Source: Pigmentiphaga daeguensis
GTDB lineage: Bacteria > Pseudomonadota > Gammaproteobacteria > Burkholderiales > Burkholderiaceae_B
Length of the DNA: 64,000 bases
Reading direction: 5' to 3'
NCBI RefSeq assembly: GCF_039523035.1
Contig: NZ_BAAAEN010000014.1
Location: 1 to 64,000 of the forward strand
The translations under genes were made by a program, and so were the position numbers. The first letter of the stretch is position 1; each line of letters begins with the position of its first letter. A model generated the notes under the pieces. That model worked only from the letters and a program-made list of their open reading frames with translations. It ran no database searches and was not told where the DNA came from. Shown one piece after another: positions 24,844 through 34,170 of the stretch.

Positions 24844-26737
24844 CGGAAGCCTCCACAGGTTGGGGTGGCGTGTCGGGCACGGGCCCGCCCGGGCGCTTGC
24901 CCAGCAGCCAGAAGTCGAATACCTGGCGCGCCACCGGCGCGGCCACCGTGGCGCCCCAGCCGGCGTTCTCGACGATCAGGGCCACCGCGATGCGCGGGTG
25001 GTCCAGCGGCGCGAAGGCCATGAACAAGGCGTGGTCGCGCAACCGCTCGTCGATGCGGTTGGCGTTGTAGCGTTCCCCCGTGCGCAGGCTGTAGACCTGC
25101 GCCGTACCGGTCTTGCCCGCCGCGACGTAGGGCGCGCCGGCAAAGGCCCGGGCCGCGGTGCCGCTGCGCGTCACCGAGGCCATGGCCTGCTTGATCATCC
25201 TGACGTTCTCGGGCTTGAGCGGGATGCGATAGCTCTCGTGCGGGACGGTCAGGGTCTGTTCGCCGGTGGCGCTGTCCTGCAGGGACTTCACCAGGTGGGG
25301 CTTCATGTAGACGCCGTCGTTGGCCAGCACCGAGGTGGCCTGGGCCAGTTGCAGCAGCGTAAAGGCGTTGTAGCCCTGGCCCACGCCGATGGAGATGGTT
25401 TCGCCCGCGTACCAGCGCTGTTGCTCGGGCTTGGAATAGGCCCGCCGCTTCCAGGCGGTGGACGGCAGGATGCCGGTCTTCTCGCCGCCCAGGTCGATGC
25501 CGGTGATCTGGCCGAAACCGAAGGGCTTCATGAAGTCGTGGATGGCGTCCACGCCCAGGTCGGCGGCCAGCGAATAGAAATAGGTGTCGGACGAGACCTC
25601 CAGCGCGCGGCGCATGTCTATCGTGCCGTAGGCCCGTTCCCCGGAGTTGCGGTAGCGCCGGTCGCCGAATTCGAAATAACCGGGGTCGTACATGGTCCCG
25701 GTGAAGGTCCGCTTGCCCAGTTCCAGTCCGGCCAGCGCCATGAAGGGCTTGTAGGTGGAGCCGATGGGATAGGTGCCGTACAGCGGCCGGTTGATCAGCG
25801 GGCGGTCGGGCGACTCGTTCAGCGCCTTCCAGTTGTCCACGTCGATGCCGTCGACGAACAGGTTGGGATCGAACGACGGGCGGGAGACGAAGGCCAGGAT
25901 GTCGCCCGTGGACGGTTCGATCGCCACCAGCGCGCCCCGCCGGTTGCCGAACGCCGCCTCGGCGATCTTCTGCAGCTCGATGTCGATGGACAGAATCAGG
26001 TTCTTGCCCGAAACCGGCGGCGTGCGCGAAAGCGTCCGCACCGCGCGGCCCGAGGCGGTCACCTCGACCTCCTCGACCCCGGTCTTCCCGTGCAGCACGC
26101 TCTCGTAGGATTTTTCCAGGCCTTCCTTGCCTATGTAATCCGTTCCCCGATAGTTGGAAATGGTGCCATCTTCTTCCAACCGGCCGATATCGCGCTGGGA
26201 AATCCGCCCTATGTAGCCGACCACATGCGCCGCGGTCTCGCCCTGGGGGTAGTTGCGCAGCAGCCGCGCGCGGATTTCCACGCCCGGGAAACGATAGGCC
26301 TGGGCGGCGAAGCGGGCGACCTCCTCGTCGGTCAGGCGGCTGCGGATGGGCAGGCTCTCGAACCGCCGCGACTCGCCCAGCAACTGGCGGAAACGGCGGC
26401 GATCGCGGGCGTCGATGTGCACCACCTCGCCCAATTGCTCGATGGTCTCGTCCAGCTTGCCCGCCTTGGACGGGGTGATTTCCAGCGTATAGGCCGAGTA
26501 GTTGCGGGCCAGAAGCGCGCCATTGCGGTCCACGACGATGCCCCGATGGGGCGTGATGGGCACGACCGAGATGCGGTTCTGCTCGGCACGGGCGGCATAG
26601 GCGTCGTGGTTGGCGACCTGCAGGTACCAGAACCTGGATCCGAGCAGGCCGAAGCAGACGAGAACGAGCCCCACCGCCACCAGCAGGCGCAGGCGGAAAT
26701 GCTGGAGTTCGCGCTCGGTATTCTTGAGTTCGGTCAT
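24836..26737 (-). CDS. mrdA: Penicillin-binding protein 2 (transpeptidase)
   Basis: This 633-residue class B PBP crosslinks peptidoglycan during elongation. A single N-terminal membrane helix (residues about 16-40) precedes the dimerisation domain (TPHRGIVVDRNGALLARNYS). The transpeptidase motifs are Ser327-Thr-Tyr-Lys330 in PIGSTYKPF, Ser382-Ser-Asp384 in EVSSDTYF, and KTGTAQ near residue 538. It lies between mreD and rodA, all on one strand, as in most rod-shaped proteobacteria. Confidence 0.97.
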   Translation of the reverse strand: MTELKNTERELQHFRLRLLVAVGLVLVCFGLLGSRFWYLQVANHDAYAARAEQNRISVVPITPHRGIVVDRNGALLARNYSAYTLEITPSKAGKLDETIEQLGEVVHIDARDRRRFRQLLGESRRFESLPIRSRLTDEEVARFAAQAYRFPGVEIRARLLRNYPQGETAAHVVGYIGRISQRDIGRLEEDGTISNYRGTDYIGKEGLEKSYESVLHGKTGVEEVEVTASGRAVRTLSRTPPVSGKNLILSIDIELQKIAEAAFGNRRGALVAIEPSTGDILAFVSRPSFDPNLFVDGIDVDNWKALNESPDRPLINRPLYGTYPIGSTYKPFMALAGLELGKRTFTGTMYDPGYFEFGDRRYRNSGERAYGTIDMRRALEVSSDTYFYSLAADLGVDAIHDFMKPFGFGQITGIDLGGEKTGILPSTAWKRRAYSKPEQQRWYAGETISIGVGQGYNAFTLLQLAQATSVLANDGVYMKPHLVKSLQDSATGEQTLTVPHESYRIPLKPENVRMIKQAMASVTRSGTAARAFAGAPYVAAGKTGTAQVYSLRTGERYNANRIDERLRDHALFMAFAPLDHPRIAVALIVENAGWGATVAAPVARQVFDFWLLGKRPGGPVPDTPPQPVEASGD

Positions 26738-26798
26738 GTGCTGCGGAAACCCGGCCCCTGCGGGCCGGACGGTGTTGCGTGGTGCCGGCTGGCCTGGC

Positions 26799-27341
26799 TT
26801 AGATGGGCCTCGTGTCGTCGGGGTCCACCGGCCTGCGCTGGGGGGCTTGCAGGATCCAGCCCGCCAGCGGCCACAACAGGGCCGAGATCACGCTGTTCAG
26901 CGCCCACCACCAGCCGGGCCAGGTGCCGTCGAGCCAGCCGCGGATAGAGAATACCGTGAGTTCGGAGACGAAAAAAACCGGCAGCACGTGCAAGGCCTGC
27001 AGCCAGGGCGAGAACCACGACAGCCGCCGGTGCATCAGCAGCGCCAGATAGACCATCAAGGTGTAGGACAGCGCGTGCTCGCCCAGGCGGGCCGACCCGT
27101 GCACGTCCATCAGGATGCCGAAGACGAAGGCGGTCAACATGCCCACGCGCCGGGGCTCGTGGACGCTCCAGAATACCAGGCAGATCGCCAGCGCGTCGGG
27201 GATGCCGCCCACCTGGCCCCAGGGCAGCAGGTTGAGCAGCCAGGCCAGGAACAGCGTGAGCCAGATGAAGCGGGGTTCGACCGGCAAGAGCAGGTGTTCG
27301 GTCGGAACCCGGGAACGTGGCAGCGTGGAAGGTGCTTTCAA
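26799..27341 (-). CDS. mreD: Rod-shape-determining protein MreD
   Basis: MreD is an integral membrane component of the elongasome linking MreC to RodA/PBP2. The 180-residue protein has about five helices (FIWLTLFLAWLLNLLPWGQV, AICLVFWSVHEP, LTAFVFGILMDV, LMVYLALLMHRRL, WWWALNSVISALLWPLAGWI). The best start is an unusual TTG at 27341; no ATG is in frame upstream. A G-run at about 6 bases could act as Shine-Dalgarno. The TTG overlaps the TGA of a 35-codon frame (27338-27445), and the first codons (TTGAAAGCACC) repeat the sequence at the mreC stop, suggesting that the 5' end was split by a repeat insertion. Confidence 0.9.
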   Translation of the reverse strand: MKAPSTLPRSRVPTEHLLLPVEPRFIWLTLFLAWLLNLLPWGQVGGIPDALAICLVFWSVHEPRRVGMLTAFVFGILMDVHGSARLGEHALSYTLMVYLALLMHRRLSWFSPWLQALHVLPVFFVSELTVFSIRGWLDGTWPGWWWALNSVISALLWPLAGWILQAPQRRPVDPDDTRPI

Positions 27342-27445
27342 CGGAAGCCCCCCCCTGCGCGCTGACGCGCGCCCCCCAGGGGGCGGCACTGGCGGACCGG
27401 CGGAGCCGGATCCGCCGCGCCCTGGATGAGGAAGTGTGCTTTCAT
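27338..27445 (-). CDS. 35-codon leader frame between mreC and mreD
   Basis: The frame starts at an ATG (27445) that overlaps the mreC stop as ATGA, begins MKAHFLIQGA, runs through GC-rich repeat sequence, and ends at a TGA (27340-27338) overlapping the TTG of mreD as TTGA. I infer that the ATG is the ancestral mreD start and that the insertion shifted the frame by 104 bases. Ribosomes finishing mreC could restart here, translate 35 codons and restart at mreD, restoring coupling. The peptide itself has no recognisable domain. Expression is untested. Confidence 0.45.
   Translation of the reverse strand: MKAHFLIQGAADPAPPVRQCRPLGGARQRAGGGFR
27342..27429. repeat. GC-rich repeat inserted at the mreD 5' end
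   Basis: About 88 bases of very GC-rich sequence contain a GCCCCCCAGGGGGC hairpin and CGGATCCGGCTCCGCCGG-like pairing. They are flanked by imperfect direct copies of the mreD start: ATGAAAGCACACTTCC (27445-27430, minus) and TTGAAAGCACCTTCC (27341-27327). The hairpin core resembles that at 34968-34982. It may be a dispersed intergenic repeat of this lineage. Confidence 0.5.
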
Positions 27446-28377
27446 CGGCTGGGGGTAGCGCGGGGCGCCATGGATGATGGGGACGACTTGTCCGACAGTT
27501 CGCTTTTGGAGGATTCGTCCCCCGGCGCGCCGGGAAGTTCCTGCGGCTTGATGGTCTGCAGCACCAGGAAATGCCGGTAGCGGTCCACGCCGGCCACCGG
27601 CTTGCACAGGATGCGCGCGAAGCCGGAACTGGCGTCGCGCTCGACCGATTCGACCGTGGCCACCGGCAGGCCCTCGGGATAGATGCCATCCAGCCCGCTC
27701 GTGACCAGGGTGTCGCCCACCTGGATGTCGGCGTCGGACGCCATGAACCGCAGGCCCAGCCGGCCCGGGATCTCGCCGCCGGAGGTGATGCCGCGCAGGC
27801 CGTTGCGCAGCACCTGGATGGGAATGGACTGCACCCGGTCGGTCAGCAGCGCGACCTCGGAGGTCATGGGCGAGGTGCGCACCACCTGCCCCACCACGCC
27901 GCCGTCGTCGATGACCGGCATGCCGGCGATGATGCCGTAGTGGCTGCCCTTGTCGATGATGAGGCGGCGCGAGAAGGCGTCGCGCGACTCGTACAGCACC
28001 TGCACCAGGACGGCGGGCGCCGGAACGCGCTCGCTGGCGCCCAGCAACCGGCGCAGCTGGGCGTTCTCGGAAGCCAGTTGCGCGGCCTGGGCGGTGGACT
28101 GCGCCATCTCGATGCGCTGGCGGCGCATCAGCTCGATTTCCTGCTGGACGCTGCTGTTGACCTCGAAGAAATCGGCCACGTAGCGCACGCCGTCGCGAGG
28201 CAGCAGCATCACGCGCTGGAACGGATACAGGACGACGCTGACCGCTTCACGCAAGGCATCGAGCGCCCGCATGCGGGTATCGACCACCAGCATGACCAGG
28301 GACAGGAACACGAAGAACGCCAGCCGGACCAAGGCCGGCGGCCCTTGCTTGAAAAACGACGGTGGACTGTATTGCAT
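27442..28377 (-). CDS. mreC: Rod-shape-determining protein MreC
   Basis: MreC is a bitopic protein that activates PBP2/RodA. The 311-residue product has one N-terminal membrane helix (VRLAFFVFLSLVMLVVDT), a coiled-coil segment (EVNSSVQQEIELMRRQRIEM to ENAQLRRLL, residues about 72-110) and the double beta-barrel domain (DKGSHYGIIAGMPVIDDGGV, GDTLVTSGLDGIYPEGLPVA). The C-terminal 35 residues are Ser/Pro/Glu-rich and probably disordered. A hairpin with a U-tract separates it from mreB, so part of the mreB message may end before mreC. Confidence 0.96.
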   Translation of the reverse strand: MQYSPPSFFKQGPPALVRLAFFVFLSLVMLVVDTRMRALDALREAVSVVLYPFQRVMLLPRDGVRYVADFFEVNSSVQQEIELMRRQRIEMAQSTAQAAQLASENAQLRRLLGASERVPAPAVLVQVLYESRDAFSRRLIIDKGSHYGIIAGMPVIDDGGVVGQVVRTSPMTSEVALLTDRVQSIPIQVLRNGLRGITSGGEIPGRLGLRFMASDADIQVGDTLVTSGLDGIYPEGLPVATVESVERDASSGFARILCKPVAGVDRYRHFLVLQTIKPQELPGAPGDESSKSELSDKSSPSSMAPRATPSR

Positions 28378-28420
28378 GGAAGTATGTCCAGCGTCCGGCG
28401 ATGCCGGGACAGGTCCCGAG

Positions 28421-28463
28421 GAAAAAAGACCGGGGCGAACCGCTTGTCAGCCGCTTCGCCCCG
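28421..28463 (-). terminator. Intrinsic terminator or attenuator between mreB and mreC
   Basis: On the minus strand CGGGGCGAA (28463-28455) pairs with TTCGCCCCG (28439-28431), followed by GTCTTTTTTC. The 9-bp stem and T-run have the form of a Rho-independent terminator inside the mre operon. It would make MreB in excess over MreC, MreD, PBP2 and RodA. Confidence 0.7.
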
Positions 28464-28488
28464 TCGCGATGACAACCACGAGAAAAGA

Positions 28489-29532
28489 TTACTCGTTCGT
28501 GAAGATGGCGCCCAGTTTGTCCATGCGCTCGAGCGCCTGGCCGCAGCCGCGCACCACGCAGGTCAGCGGATCCTCGGCCACGATGACGGGTAGGCCGGTT
28601 TCTTCCTGCAGCAGGCGGTCCAGGTCGCGCAGCAGCGCGCCGCCGCCAGTCAGCATGATGCCCTTCTCGGTGATGTCGGCGCCGAGCTCGGGCGGGGTCT
28701 GCTCCAGCGCGATCTTCACGGCCGAGACGATCTGGTTCAGCGGATCGGTCAGCGCCTCGAGGATTTCGTTGGAGGAAACGGTGAAGCTGCGGGGGATGCC
28801 TTCGGACAGGTTGCGGCCCTTGACTTCCATTTCCTTGACCTCGGAGCCGGGGAACGCCGATCCGATGGCCTTCTTGATGAGTTCGGCCGTGGGTTCGCCG
28901 ATCAGCATGCCGTAGTTGCGGCGGATGTAGTTGACGATGGCCTCGTCGAACTTGTCGCCGCCCACGCGCACCGAGCCCTTGTAGACCATGCCGCCCAGCG
29001 AGATCACGGCGACCTCGGTGGTGCCGCCGCCGATGTCCACCACCATCGAGCCGCTGGCGTCGGAAACCGACAGGCCGGCGCCGATGGCCGCGGCCATGGG
29101 TTCCTCGATCAGGAACACCTGGCTGGCGCCGGCGCCCAGCGCCGATTCCCGGATCGCCCGGCGCTCGACCTGCGTGGAGCCGCAGGGAACGCAGATGATG
29201 ATGCGGGGGCTGGGGGCGAACAGGCCCTTGGGGTGGACCATGCGGATGAACTGCTTGAGCATCTGCTCGGTCACGGTGAAGTCGGCGATCACGCCGTCCT
29301 TCATGGGGCGGATGGCTTCGATGTTGCCGGGCACGCGGCCCAGCATCTGCTTGGCTTCCTTGCCCACCGCCTGGATCGTTTTCTTGCCGCTGGGCCCGCC
29401 TTCCTGGCGGATGGCCACCACCGAGGGTTCGTTCAGCACGATGCCCTTGCTGCGGACGTAGATCAGCGTGTTGGCGGTGCCAAGGTCGATCGCCAGATCA
29501 TTGGAAAAATAACTGCGCAGGAAACTGAACAT
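28489..29532 (-). CDS. mreB: Actin-like cell-shape protein MreB
   Basis: MreB forms membrane-bound filaments that guide the elongasome. The 347-residue protein has the actin-fold nucleotide motifs: DLAIDLGTANTLIYV (phosphate 1, residues about 12-26), MVVDIGGGTTEVAVISLGG (phosphate 2, about 163-181) and KGIMLTGGGALLRDLDRLL (adenosine motif, about 290). The N-terminal MFSFLRSYFSNDL is an amphipathic membrane-targeting segment. It is the first gene of the mre operon and is divergent from gatC across 213 bases. Confidence 0.98.
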   Translation of the reverse strand: MFSFLRSYFSNDLAIDLGTANTLIYVRSKGIVLNEPSVVAIRQEGGPSGKKTIQAVGKEAKQMLGRVPGNIEAIRPMKDGVIADFTVTEQMLKQFIRMVHPKGLFAPSPRIIICVPCGSTQVERRAIRESALGAGASQVFLIEEPMAAAIGAGLSVSDASGSMVVDIGGGTTEVAVISLGGMVYKGSVRVGGDKFDEAIVNYIRRNYGMLIGEPTAELIKKAIGSAFPGSEVKEMEVKGRNLSEGIPRSFTVSSNEILEALTDPLNQIVSAVKIALEQTPPELGADITEKGIMLTGGGALLRDLDRLLQEETGLPVIVAEDPLTCVVRGCGQALERMDKLGAIFTNE

Positions 29533-29745
29533 CGGGAATCTTTTATGAAGAACGGATGCGGGGTGGGCGGGTCCGGTAAACGCGAAATGATAACTTATAA
29601 TCCTGCTTCAATACCCTGAAACTGCATCAAAGTTCTGCATTATTCTCGATTCTGCGGTCTTCGAAGCAGTGCTACGACCCACCCGGCCCCGAAGCGCGCC
29701 AAAGCCCCGTCCGACGCCGTTTCGCAGCCTTTCCATCACACTGCC

Positions 29746-30054
29746 ATGGCGCTTACCGAAACCGACGTCACGCGCATCGCGCGGCTGGCCCGTCTCGAAC
29801 TTGCGGGCGACACCCAGGCCCGCGTCCTGAAGGACCTGAACGGCATCTTCGGCCTGATCGAGCAACTGCAGGCGGTCGACACCCAGGGCGTGGAACCGCT
29901 CACCCATCCCATCTCGGCCATCGAGGACGTGGCGCTGCGCCTGCGCGAGGACGCCGCCACCGAGCCGGCCACCGCCGAATCGCGCGACGCCCTGCTGGCC
30001 AACGCCCCGGCCGTCCAGGACGGCCTGTTCCTGGTGCCCAAGGTCATCGAGTAA
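29746..30054 (+). CDS. gatC: Asp/Glu-tRNA amidotransferase subunit C
   Basis: GatC is the 102-residue stabilising subunit of GatCAB, which converts Asp-tRNA(Asn) and Glu-tRNA(Gln) to the amidated forms. MALTETDVTRIARLARLELA and the C-terminal half with LREDAATE are typical. It is the first gene of gatC-gatA-gatB with a 4-base gap to gatA. A TATAAT box at 29596-29601 in an AT-rich stretch is a candidate -10 element on the plus strand, though without a clear -35. The presence of tRNA-Gln in the window fits use of the indirect Gln-tRNA pathway, but this does not prove it. Confidence 0.96.
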   Translation: MALTETDVTRIARLARLELAGDTQARVLKDLNGIFGLIEQLQAVDTQGVEPLTHPISAIEDVALRLREDAATEPATAESRDALLANAPAVQDGLFLVPKVIE

Positions 30055-30058
30055 GCCC

Positions 30059-31588
30059 ATGCCCCAACCCCTGCACACCGAATTCTCCGGCATCACCGAG
30101 CTGCGCAAGGCCCTGGACGAGCGCCGCGTCTCGGCCGTCGAGCTGGCGCAAAGCGCGCTCGAGGCCATCGCCGCCCGCCACGAACTCAATGCCTTCCTGC
30201 ACGTCGACCCCGAACTGACGCTGGCCCAGGCCCGCGCCGCCGACGCCGCGCTGGCGAACGGCCAGGCCGGTCCGCTGGCCGGCATCCCCATCGCCCACAA
30301 GGACGTCTTCGTCACCCGCGGCTGGCGCACCACGGCGGCCAGCGCCATGCTGAAGGACTACGTCAGCCCGTTCGACGCCACCGTGGTCGAACGACTGGCC
30401 GCGGCGGGCGCGGTCACCCTGGGCAAGCTCAATTGCGACGAGTTCGCGATGGGTTCGTCCAACGAGAACTCGGCCTACGGCCCGGTCCTCAACCCCTGGG
30501 ACACCGCGGCCGTGCCCGGCGGTTCGTCCGGCGGCTCGGCCGCCGCGGTCGCCGCGGGCCTGGCCGTGGGCGCCACGGCCACCGACACCGGCGGGTCGAT
30601 CCGGCAGCCGGCCTCGCTGTGCGGCGTCAGCGGCATCAAGCCCACCTACGGCACCGTGTCCCGCTACGGCATGATCGCCTACGGCTCCAGCCTGGACCAG
30701 GGCGGCCCAATCGCCCGCCACGCGCGCGACCTGCTGGAACTGCTGGACCCCATCACCGGCTTCGACGAACGGGACTCCACCAGCCTGGAACGCTGCGGCG
30801 CCGAGCCCAACGCCCCCGGCCGCGTGCGCGCGGCGTTCGACGCGTTCGCGGCGCGGGCCCAGGGCGACAAGCCGCTGGCCGGCCTGCGCATCGGCATCCC
30901 GCGCGAATTCTTCGGCGCCGGGCTGGCCGACGACGTGCGCATGGCCATCGAGACCGCGCTGCAGCAATTCGAGGCGCTGGGCGCCCGGCGGGTGGACATC
31001 TCGCTGCCGCGCACGGAACTGTCCATCCCGGCCTACTACGTCATCGCCCCGGCCGAGGCCTCGAGCAACCTCTCGCGCTACGACGGCGTGCGCTACGGCC
31101 ACCGCGCGGCCCAATACCGCGACCTGGCCGACATGACCAGCCGCTCGCGCGCCGAGGGCTTCGGCCTGGAAGTGCAGCGCCGTATCCTGACGGGTACCTA
31201 CGTGCTGTCGCACGGCTACTACGACGCCTACTACCTGCAGGCGCAGAAGGTGCGCCGGCTGGTGGCCGACGATTTCCAGAAGGCGCTGCGGGACCAGTGC
31301 GACGTGATCGTCGGCCCCGTGTCCCCCACCGTGGCCTGGAACCTGGGCGAGAAGACCGACGATCCGGTGGCCATGTACCTGGCCGACATCTACACGCTCA
31401 GCCTGAATCTGGCGGGCCTGCCCGGGGTGTCCATCCCCTGCGGCTTCGGCCTGGGTCCGGTGCACGGCCAGCGCCCCGTCGGCCTGCAGATCATCGGCAA
31501 TTATTTCGACGAGGGCCGGTTGCTCGGCATCGCCGACATCTTCCAACAAGCCACCGATTGGCATGATCGCCGCCCGGGCAGCCTGTGA
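30059..31588 (+). CDS. gatA: Asp/Glu-tRNA amidotransferase subunit A
   Basis: GatA is the 509-residue glutaminase subunit of GatCAB and an amidase-signature enzyme. The Ser-cisSer-Lys triad is visible as Lys in IPIAHKDVFVTRG near residue 81 and the Ser-rich PGGSSGGSAAAVAAG near residues 154-168, followed by GATATDTGGSIRQPASLCG. It frees ammonia from glutamine and passes it to GatB. The gene is intact and slightly longer than average for the family (about 485-500 residues). Confidence 0.97.
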   Translation: MPQPLHTEFSGITELRKALDERRVSAVELAQSALEAIAARHELNAFLHVDPELTLAQARAADAALANGQAGPLAGIPIAHKDVFVTRGWRTTAASAMLKDYVSPFDATVVERLAAAGAVTLGKLNCDEFAMGSSNENSAYGPVLNPWDTAAVPGGSSGGSAAAVAAGLAVGATATDTGGSIRQPASLCGVSGIKPTYGTVSRYGMIAYGSSLDQGGPIARHARDLLELLDPITGFDERDSTSLERCGAEPNAPGRVRAAFDAFAARAQGDKPLAGLRIGIPREFFGAGLADDVRMAIETALQQFEALGARRVDISLPRTELSIPAYYVIAPAEASSNLSRYDGVRYGHRAAQYRDLADMTSRSRAEGFGLEVQRRILTGTYVLSHGYYDAYYLQAQKVRRLVADDFQKALRDQCDVIVGPVSPTVAWNLGEKTDDPVAMYLADIYTLSLNLAGLPGVSIPCGFGLGPVHGQRPVGLQIIGNYFDEGRLLGIADIFQQATDWHDRRPGSL

Positions 31589-31609
31589 TCCTTCAAGCGG
31601 AATGAACGT

Positions 31610-33064
<1,455 letters not shown>

Positions 33065-33072
33065 CGCCCGCC

Positions 33073-33672
33073 ATGGCACGGGGCGAACTCTGGCTGATCC
33101 GCCACGGGCAAAGCACGGCCAACGCCGGGGCGGCGACGTCGGCGGTGGATGCCAGCCCCCTGACCGCGCTGGGCCGCGAACAGGCTGCCCTGACCGCGCG
33201 TCGTATAGGCCGGGCCCCGGACACGCTCATCGTCTCGCCCTTCCTGCGCGCGCAGGAAACTGCCGCGCCCATCATCGAGAGATGGCCGGGGACGCCGATG
33301 CAGGTCTGGCCCATCCAGGAATTCACCTATCTTTCCCCCGCCCGCTGCGTGGGCCTGAACGTCCGCGAGCGCCGGCCCCTTGCCGACGACTATTGGCGAC
33401 GGGCCGATCCGGCCTACCGCGACGGCGACGACGCCGAATCGTTTGCCGAGTTCGCGAGGCGGCTACGCGCTTTCCACGAACGCGTACAGACCTTGAACGG
33501 CTTCGTTGTCGCGGTGGGGCATGGACAGTTCTTCCACGCCTACCGGCGCGCGCTCGCGATGGGCCTGGAAGTGACGTCGCAATGGATGCGTGGTTTCCGC
33601 GCAGCCGATCTGGCCTCGCCCCTCGGCAACGGGGAAATCGTCCAAGCTCCGCTCGCCGGCTCGGCGCTCTAG
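33073..33672 (+). CDS. Histidine-phosphatase-family protein
   Basis: This 199-residue protein belongs to the phosphoglycerate-mutase-like histidine phosphatases. LWLIRHGQSTAN near residues 7-18 holds the RHG catalytic histidine. SPFLRAQETAAPI near residue 57 has the second active-site arginine, and VVAVGHGQFFHAY near residue 150 the second histidine. The substrate (a phospho-sugar, phosphoprotein or nucleotide) cannot be told. The TAG stop is supplied by the CTAG end of the inverted-repeat element that begins at 33669. Confidence 0.9.
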   Translation: MARGELWLIRHGQSTANAGAATSAVDASPLTALGREQAALTARRIGRAPDTLIVSPFLRAQETAAPIIERWPGTPMQVWPIQEFTYLSPARCVGLNVRERRPLADDYWRRADPAYRDGDDAESFAEFARRLRAFHERVQTLNGFVVAVGHGQFFHAYRRALAMGLEVTSQWMRGFRAADLASPLGNGEIVQAPLAGSAL

Positions 33673-33843
33673 GGCCTGTTCACCCTACAAGGAGGCTCGC
33701 ATGCCCCCCCAACGCGCGCCTGGCAAGGCGCGAAGCGCAGTCGTGGCGGGACCACGACGAGCATTCGCAACGCAGTCAGGGGGCGTTGGGGGAGCACCCT
33801 TCCCGGCCTGTGCGAGCCTCCTTGTAGGGTGAACAGGCCCTAG
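33669..33843. mobile_element. MITE-like element with 32-bp perfect terminal inverted repeats
   Basis: This 175-base element is bounded by perfect 32-bp inverted repeats (33669-33700 and 33812-33843) beginning CTAGGGCCTGTTCACC. Inside are nested inverted repeats, including CCCCCAACGC/GCGTTGGGGG and TCGTGG-CGGGA-CCACGA, so the whole unit can form a long cruciform. It has no transposase frame. CTAG at both outer ends fits a 4-bp CTAG target duplication, as with some IS5-family relatives, or a TA duplication. The left CTAG doubles as the stop codon of the upstream gene. Shorter relatives lie at 12015, 36089 and 44033. Confidence 0.8.
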
Positions 33844-33865
33844 CCGCGCCCCGGCCTTTCAGCCG

Positions 33866-34153
33866 CTACGACCGGTCCCCGAAAATACCCTGTTCAGCGT
33901 CGCGGACCTCGATGGTCCTGGCGCCCGCCTGCACGACCGGATCCTGGCTGAACCATGCCAGCACGTCCTCCCGGCTGTCGGCGTTGCAAATCATCACGCT
34001 GTGCAAAAGCCCGGGCTGGTAGTCCGGAAACTTCCAGGCGGTCCTGATCTTGTTCTCCGCTTGCAACCCTTTCAGAAAGGCGATGTGGGCAGGCCGCTGC
34101 GCGGCGTTCTTTTCCATGTCCACCATTGTGTAGAGCAGTGCGAAGTTGCGCAT
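33866..34153 (-). CDS. YciI-family small protein
   Basis: This 95-residue protein matches the YciI/YCII dimeric alpha/beta-barrel family: MRNFALLYTMVDMEKNAAQR at the start, RPAHIAFLKGLQ near residue 20 with the conserved His, and WFSQDPVVQAGAR near residue 67. Relatives act as hydrolases, dehydrochlorinases or muconolactone-isomerase-like enzymes in catabolic pathways. The ATG at 34153 has GGAAGGAAG upstream. It lies 17 bases after the SDR gene at the distal end of the aromatic-type cluster, so it may handle a ring-cleavage lactone or similar intermediate; that is inference. Confidence 0.82.
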   Translation of the reverse strand: MRNFALLYTMVDMEKNAAQRPAHIAFLKGLQAENKIRTAWKFPDYQPGLLHSVMICNADSREDVLAWFSQDPVVQAGARTIEVRDAEQGIFGDRS

Positions 34154-34170
34154 GAGAATCTTCCTTCCCG

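Noticed and set aside
27442..27445. ATG at 27445 as the working start of mreD
   Set aside because: It is in another frame from the MreD protein and stops after 35 codons; the TTG at 27341 is in frame.
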